From Ursus arctos (lineage: Eukaryota; Chordata; Mammalia; Carnivora; Ursidae): a stretch of 64,000 bases of DNA. The notes below the pieces were generated by a model. It was not told the origin of the DNA. It saw only the letters and a list, made by a program, of their open reading frames with translations, and searched no databases. Each line of letters begins with the position of its first letter. The stretch's first letter is position 1. Of this stretch, positions 58,990-64,000 are shown one piece after another. The stretch covers positions 71,304,727 to 71,368,726 of the forward strand of contig NW_026623100.1 of assembly GCF_023065955.2 (NCBI RefSeq). Direction: 5' to 3'. The translations under genes and the position numbers were made by a program.

Positions 58990-59837
58990 AAATGTTTTTA
59001 AATTTATGTGCATTTGAGCTCACTATTTGTGCTGTAAACTCCTGTGGGCTTGATAAATGCATAATATCATGTAGCCACTATTACCATTATCACACAGATT
59101 GGTTCCACTGTCTGAAGAAATCCCTCATGCCTCACCTATTTAACATTTTCCCCTTCCCAAACACCTGGCAGGCAGTGATGTGTTTATCCATCACTGTAAC
59201 TGTGTCTTTTCCAAAATCTCGTATAATTGGAGTCGTACGGTAGATCACCTTTCTGGACTGGCTTCTTTCACTGACCGATGTGCCTCTATGGTTTTGCATT
59301 TCTCAGTCGCTCATTCCCTCTCATCACTGAATAGCATTCCACTGCACCACATGCCAGGCACATCTTGGTTATTTCCAGGTGTGGTGACTGTGAATAAAGC
59401 TGCTGTAAATATTTGCATGCAGATTTTTGTGTGGACATAAGTTTTAAACCAGTAAATACCAAGTAGCTTGCTCACTGGATTGTACGGAAAGAGTAAGCTT
59501 AGCTTTGTGAGAAACCGTCCAACTGTTTTCCAAAGTGGCTTACCAAGTTCATTCCCACCAGCAATGAATGAGCGTCCTTGCTGCTCTGGCGTGCTCACCA
59601 GAAGCTGGTGTTGGCAGTTTTTTTGCATTGTGGCCGCCTACTAGTTGTTATTTTAATTTGCATTTCCCCATAACAAGTGATGTTGGGCACGTTTTCACGT
59701 GCTTATTCGCTCTAGGTATAATCTTCTTTGGGTTGTTTGAGTTTTTTTTTTTTTTTTTAATTGTTGAGTTTTTAGAGTTCTTGGTATATTTTGGATACAA
59801 GTCTTTTTCAGTATGTGTTTTGTGAATATTTCCTTCT

Positions 59838-60066
59838 AGTTCGTGTCTTTTTAAAAAAAGATTTATTAATTTATTTTAGAGAAAGAGAGAGAGCATTCAA
59901 GCAAGTGGGGTGAGGGGTAGAGGCAGAGGGAGAGAGAGAATCTCAAGCAGACTCCCTGCTGAGCACTCTAACCCATGACCTATGAGATCACCCATGACCT
60001 GAGCCACAACCAAGAGTCTGATGCTTAATTGACTGAGCCAACTGGGTGCCCCAGTTTGTGGCTTTT
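59838..60066 (-). mobile_element. CAN-SINE, antisense, old
   Basis: Reverse SINE (59852-60052): 'aaagatttattaatttattt', 'gcagactccctgctgagcac', 'cccatgacctgagccacaac' and 'gactgagccaactgggtgcc'. The flanks 'agttcgtgtctttt' and 'agtttgtggctttt' match 12 of 14. Confidence 0.9.
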
Positions 60067-61324
60067 GAGTCTCTCAACAATTGCCTTTTGCAGAGCAGAA
60101 CTTCTTAATTTTAATTATCAGACTCCTGTATTTTTTCTTTCATGGATTGTGCTTTGGCTGTTATATGTCTTCACCAAACCCAAGGGCACACAGATACTCT
60201 AAAATATTTTCTTCTAGAAGTTTTATAGACTTGCATTTTTCCATCTAGGTATATGATCACGTCTGAGTCAACATTTGTGTGAAGTGTAAGATGTGCGTCT
60301 TGATGCTTTTTTTTTCTTCTATGATTTTTAAAAGTCATTATCCATTTTCCCATTTTTCTCATGGGTTATTTGTCTTTATATTCTAAACTGAAGGTTTTGA
60401 TATACTCTCAGTACTAGTCCTTTACCAGTTACATGTTTTATAAAAATTTTCTCTCAGCCTGTGGTCTGTGGCTTGCTTTTAAAATTTGTCTTGGTTTCAA
60501 ATGTGTACATTAGTTCAGTGCTATTCACATATACAAATTCAGAATATCATTCACGTTGTATTTTACTGAACATGGTAACCCTGCATACAGAAATTTTAAG
60601 CTTAATTTTAGGGCTAACAAAATAATCAATCTTGTCCTTTATGGTTAGATTTTTATCTTGTTTATGAAATTCTTTCTTATTTTAAGGAAAAAAATATTTC
60701 TTTCTATTATCTTCTAAATTTAAAAGTTTCTTGAATTTACATTTAAAAAATTACTATACATGATATTTATGTTAACATACAAGCTAGACCTACAATTCCA
60801 CGTTTTTCCCATATGAATAAGCATTCATGCCAACAACATTTACTGCCTACTCTGATTTTCTTGTTGATTTATGTTGTTATCTTTGACATATACAAAGTTC
60901 CCTCTCTACTCTGTTTCTTTGGTCTTTTCTTTTGCCTATAAACTAACCTTATATTTATATGAAATAAGTTCAAAAGTTTAAAATGTTAGTAGGGCAAGTT
61001 TTGACTTACTCTTCTTCAAATTTGTCTTGGCTCTTCTTGGTATTGTAGAATCCCATATTGATTATCAAATTCCATTAAAAAATGTGTTGGAATTTATTTT
61101 TAGAATTGCATTGAATTTACAGATTAATATGGGTAGAATTATCATATTTTGGGTTTGGAATATTCCTACCAATAAATATTGTATATCTGCCCATATATTT
61201 TGATATTTTTAATGTTTCTTAATAATATTTCTTTTTTCCTTTTTGTGAAATTTAGCATTTACTTTGTTAAAACACTTCTTGGGTATCTTATAATGTTTGT
61301 GGCTATTATGAACATATCTGTGTT

Positions 61325-61461
61325 TTCTTGTTTGTTTGAAGTAGGCTCCATGCCTAGTGTGAAGCCCAGTGCAGGGCTTAAACTCATGAGCCTGACTGAG
61401 ATCAAGCCCTGAGCTGAGATCAAGAGTTGGATGCTTAACCAACTGAGCCGCCCAGGTGCCC
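61325..61461 (-). mobile_element. CAN-SINE fragment, antisense
   Basis: Only the 5' two-thirds of the SINE is present: 'gaagtaggctccatgcctag', 'ggcttaaactcatgagcctg', 'gatgcttaaccaactgagcc', 'gcccaggtgcccc'. No A tail is seen at its left. Confidence 0.85.
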
Positions 61462-61472
61462 CTCTATGTAGT

Positions 61473-61676
61473 ATTTTTTTAAAAAGATTTATTTATTTAT
61501 TTGAAAGAGACAGAGACAGTGTGTGCACATGGGTGAAGGGTGAGGGAGAGAATCTTCAAGCAGACTCCCCATTGAGTGTGGAGCTGACTTGGGGCTCGAT
61601 CCCATGACCCATGAGCTCATGACCCGAGCTGAAACCAAGAGTTGGATGCTTAACCAACCAAACCACCCAGGTGCCA
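61473..61676 (-). mobile_element. CAN-SINE, antisense, old
   Basis: Reverse SINE: 'aaaaagatttatttatttat', 'gactccccattgagtgtgga', 'ggggctcgatcccatgaccc', 'gatgcttaaccaaccaaacc', 'acccaggtgcc'. It lies 12 bases from the fragment at 61325-61461, in the same orientation. Confidence 0.9.
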
Positions 61677-63102
61677 TATATCTATATATTTTTAAGGTCA
61701 TTGCTAAATTGATTGTTTCTGACAGATAAGAAATTTATCAATTCATATATATTTCTCTTATAACTAGCAAACTTGATTTACTCTTTTATCAGTTCAAATT
61801 CCCTATAGATTTTTTAAATGCAATCATAATATCAGTCAACAATGACATTTTTTCTTTAATAATCTTTATTTTAAGAATATATTTGTTAGGATGATGTTAA
61901 GGAAATGGTAATTTCTCCTTGCAATGCTATTAGTTTTTGCCTTACATAGTTTTATGCTCTGTTCTTGGGTGTTGCATATTAAGGAATGTTGCGTCTTCTT
62001 GGAGAAGTAACACTTTATTGTTATGTAATGCTCTTCTTTATCCCTGATTTTTTCCTTGCTTTGAAGTAGACTGTCTGAAATTACTATACCTACTCCTGCT
62101 TTCTTTTGATTAGTGTTAGCTAATGGTAAATTCCCCCCCCCCATCTATTTACTTTAATCTATATATGTCTTTATAATTAAAGTGGGTTTCTTATGGACAA
62201 CATACAGTTAGATCTTGTGTTTTGATCCCCTCTGACAATCTCTGTCTTCTAATTAATGCATTTAGAACATTGACATTCAAAGTGATTACTGATATGGTTA
62301 GATTACTATCAACCATACTTACTACCATTTTCTATTTGTGGTCCTTGATTTTTGTTCCTGTTTTTGTCTTTCACTCTGTTTTTGCCTATTGTGGTTTTAT
62401 TTTAGCATTTTATACAATTCCATTTTCTCTCCTTTCTTAGCATATTAATTATGTCTTTTTTTAAAAAAAAATTTAGTGGTTGCCCTAGAGTTTCCAGTAC
62501 ACATTGACAACTAATCCAAGGCCACTTCACTTTCAAATAACACTGTATTACTTCATGGGCAAGGGCCTTATAATAACAACATCAACCCCATGCCTCCCTC
62601 CTGTCGCTTCTACCATTGCTGTCATTCATTTCACCCATATATAAGCATTCCTATATGTATAAGGTATGTATAAAGGCATAAGATATATATAAAATGCATG
62701 TATGTACACAGATACACATTCATATATAAATACATAAGGTATATATGTAAGTGTACATGCGTGAATACATTGTTGCTATTATTACTTGGAACAAATAATA
62801 TCTGTTGTATCTGGTAGATCGATTAAGAGAAAGAAAAATAAAAATTTTTATCTTACCTTCATTTTTCCTTCTTTGATGCTTTTCCCTTCTTTTATGTAGA
62901 TTCAAGTACCTTGTCTATGTTATTTTCCTACCTTCTAAGAATTTCTTTTAACATTTCTTGTAAGGTAAGTCTACTGGAAGCAAATTCCTTCAATTTTTGT
63001 CTGAGAAAGTCTTTATTTTTCCTTCACTTCTAAAAGATAATTTCATGGGGTATAGGATTCTAGGTTGGTGGTTTTTTCCCCTCTCAACACTCTACTATTC
63101 TT

Positions 63103-63315
63103 TCTTGCATGTTTTTTTTTTAAGATTTTATTTATTTATTCATTTATTCGAGAGAGAGAGTGGGGAGAGGGGGAGAGGGAGAGAGAGAGAGAAGACTCCC
63201 CACTGAGCAGGGAGCCTGACACCATGCTTGATCTCATGACCCTGAAATCATGACCTGAGCTGAAACCAAGAGTCAGACGCTTAACCGACTGAGCCCCCCA
63301 GGCATGTCTTGCATG
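63103..63315 (-). mobile_element. CAN-SINE, antisense
   Basis: Reverse SINE (63112-63306): 'ttttaagattttatttattt', 'gactccccactgagcaggga', 'ctgaaatcatgacctgagct', 'gacgcttaaccgactgagcc'. The duplication 'tcttgcatg' is at 63103-63111 and 63307-63315. Confidence 0.93.
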
Positions 63316-63435
63316 GTTTTTGAGGGGAAGTCAGATGTAATTATTCTCTTTGCTCCTCTGAGGTTGAGTGTTTTATTTTTTCCCCTTTGGCTTATCCTAA
63401 CATTTTTTTTTCTTTTTCTTTTTCTTTTCTTTTTC

Positions 63436-63438
63436 TAT

Positions 63439-63477
<39 letters not shown>
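63436..63477. repeat. (TATT)n microsatellite
   Basis: About ten TATT units in old L1 DNA, preceded by a TTTTC-rich stretch. Confidence 0.95.
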
Positions 63478-64000
63478 CAGTTTGAAAATATGCCTAGGTG
63501 TGGGGTTTTTGTTTTTGTTTTTTTGTGGGTTTTTTGTTTTTTGTTTTGCATTTATCCTGCTTGGCATTCTCTGAGATTCCTGGATATGTGGTTTGGTGTC
63601 TGAAATTAATTTGGAGGGAATTCTTAGCCATTATTGTTTCAAACATTTCTTCTCCTTTCTTTCCTTTTGCTGGTATTCCCATCATGTATATGGCGCCTCT
63701 TGTAATTGTCCCACAGTACTCGGATACCCTGTTCTGTGTGTGTGTGTTTTAAGTCTTTGTTTTCTTTCCTTTTCAGAGTTGGAGGTTTCTGTTGATATAT
63801 CCTCTAGCTCAGAGATTCTCTCCCCAGTCTCGTCTGGTTGAATAATCAGCCCATCAACGTCGTCATTCTAGAGTATTCTTGATCTCTAGCATTTCTTTTT
63901 GATTCTTCCTTAGCATTTCCGTATCTCTGCTTACATGGCCCATGCGTTCTCGCACACTGCCTCCTTTATTCCTTAGAGCCCTTAGCATGTTAATCACAGT

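Larger units (their letters stand above)
58990..64000 (-). mobile_element. Long decayed L1 (L1M type), antisense, with four nested SINEs
   Basis: From left to right the plus strand runs through an L1 in reverse. 3' end: 'gaataaagctgctgtaaata' near 59392, 'ttttccaaagtggcttacca' near 59526. ORF2: 'attgcattgaatttacagat' near 61106 and 'atgcaatcataatatcagtc' near 61818, the latter around the catalytic region. Old 5' untranslated part: 'tgacaatctctgtcttctaa' near 62233, 'gtggttgccctagagtttcc' near 62476, 'aggtaagtctactggaagca' near 62963, 'tttatcctgcttggcattct' near 63550, 'cttagcatgttaatcac' at the end. Part of ORF2/ORF1 is missing near 61865. It may be cut by the window edge. Confidence 0.8.

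Noticed and set aside
63304..63603. Phenylalanine/tyrosine-rich frame with a repeated YLFI-type motif
   Set aside because: It is a translated (TATT)n run in old L1 DNA.
1..64000. CRISPR-like arrays, bacterial operons, phage or insertion sequences
   Set aside because: The window is mammalian; the regularly repeated units are microsatellites and retrotransposons. No spaced direct repeats with unique spacers were seen.

Overview
This window looks like nuclear DNA from a carnivoran mammal, most likely a bear (Ursidae). The main reason is at least fourteen tRNA-Lys-derived CAN-SINEs, several of the young subtype with a 'cagcggttaagcg' box A, a 'gggatcgagcccc' box B, CT-rich bodies and an AATAAAATCTTT tail. 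L1 3' ends of the type found in carnivores support this. Assignment to bear rather than another arctoid is an inference from remembered consensus sequences.

No complete protein-coding gene is visible. Most long open frames are chance frames or lie in transposon relics. Two short pieces have protein-like signal: a probable terminal coding exon on the minus strand at 17362-17461 (gene not recognised), and a broken stretch similar to the dystrophin/utrophin EF-hand region on the minus strand at 54130-54320.

Layout: 1-5500 holds unique DNA, a MIR and three LTR-type repeats, the last two back to back around 4466-5476. A recent 5'-truncated L1 with a perfect 17-bp target duplication sits at 5938-6879. 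From 6.9 to 20 kb the DNA is mostly unique, with MIR, L2-like and old L1 pieces, the candidate exon, and a cluster of ACGT/CRE motifs at 20067-20453. From 20.5 to 29.6 kb there is a pile of old antisense L1 DNA broken by an LTR, a sense L1 tail, two SINEs and a 5'-inverted ('twin-primed') L1 at 26710-28977. 29.6-32.4 kb is mostly unique. 32.4-35.6 kb is antisense old L1 with nested insertions. 35.6-42 kb carries SINEs, a MIR split by a SINE, a CpG-island-like block (41080-41425) and a polypyrimidine tract. 42.05-44.46 kb is a sense-oriented old L1. 44.5-54 kb is largely unique, with an MLT1A-like LTR, a clean solo LTR with a 4-bp duplication (50269-50867), a tiny recent L1 tail with an 18-bp duplication (51935-52182) and an LTR with a 5-bp duplication (53111-53614). 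54.4-55.8 kb is an old L1 holding three SINEs in alternating orientation. 59-64 kb is a decayed antisense L1 of about 5 kb with four SINEs nested in it.

I found no operon, CRISPR array, RNA gene or novel defence-type system. The most informative content is the dated sequence of retrotransposon insertions and the two short coding-like remnants. Family names for old repeats come from pattern memory and are hedged accordingly.
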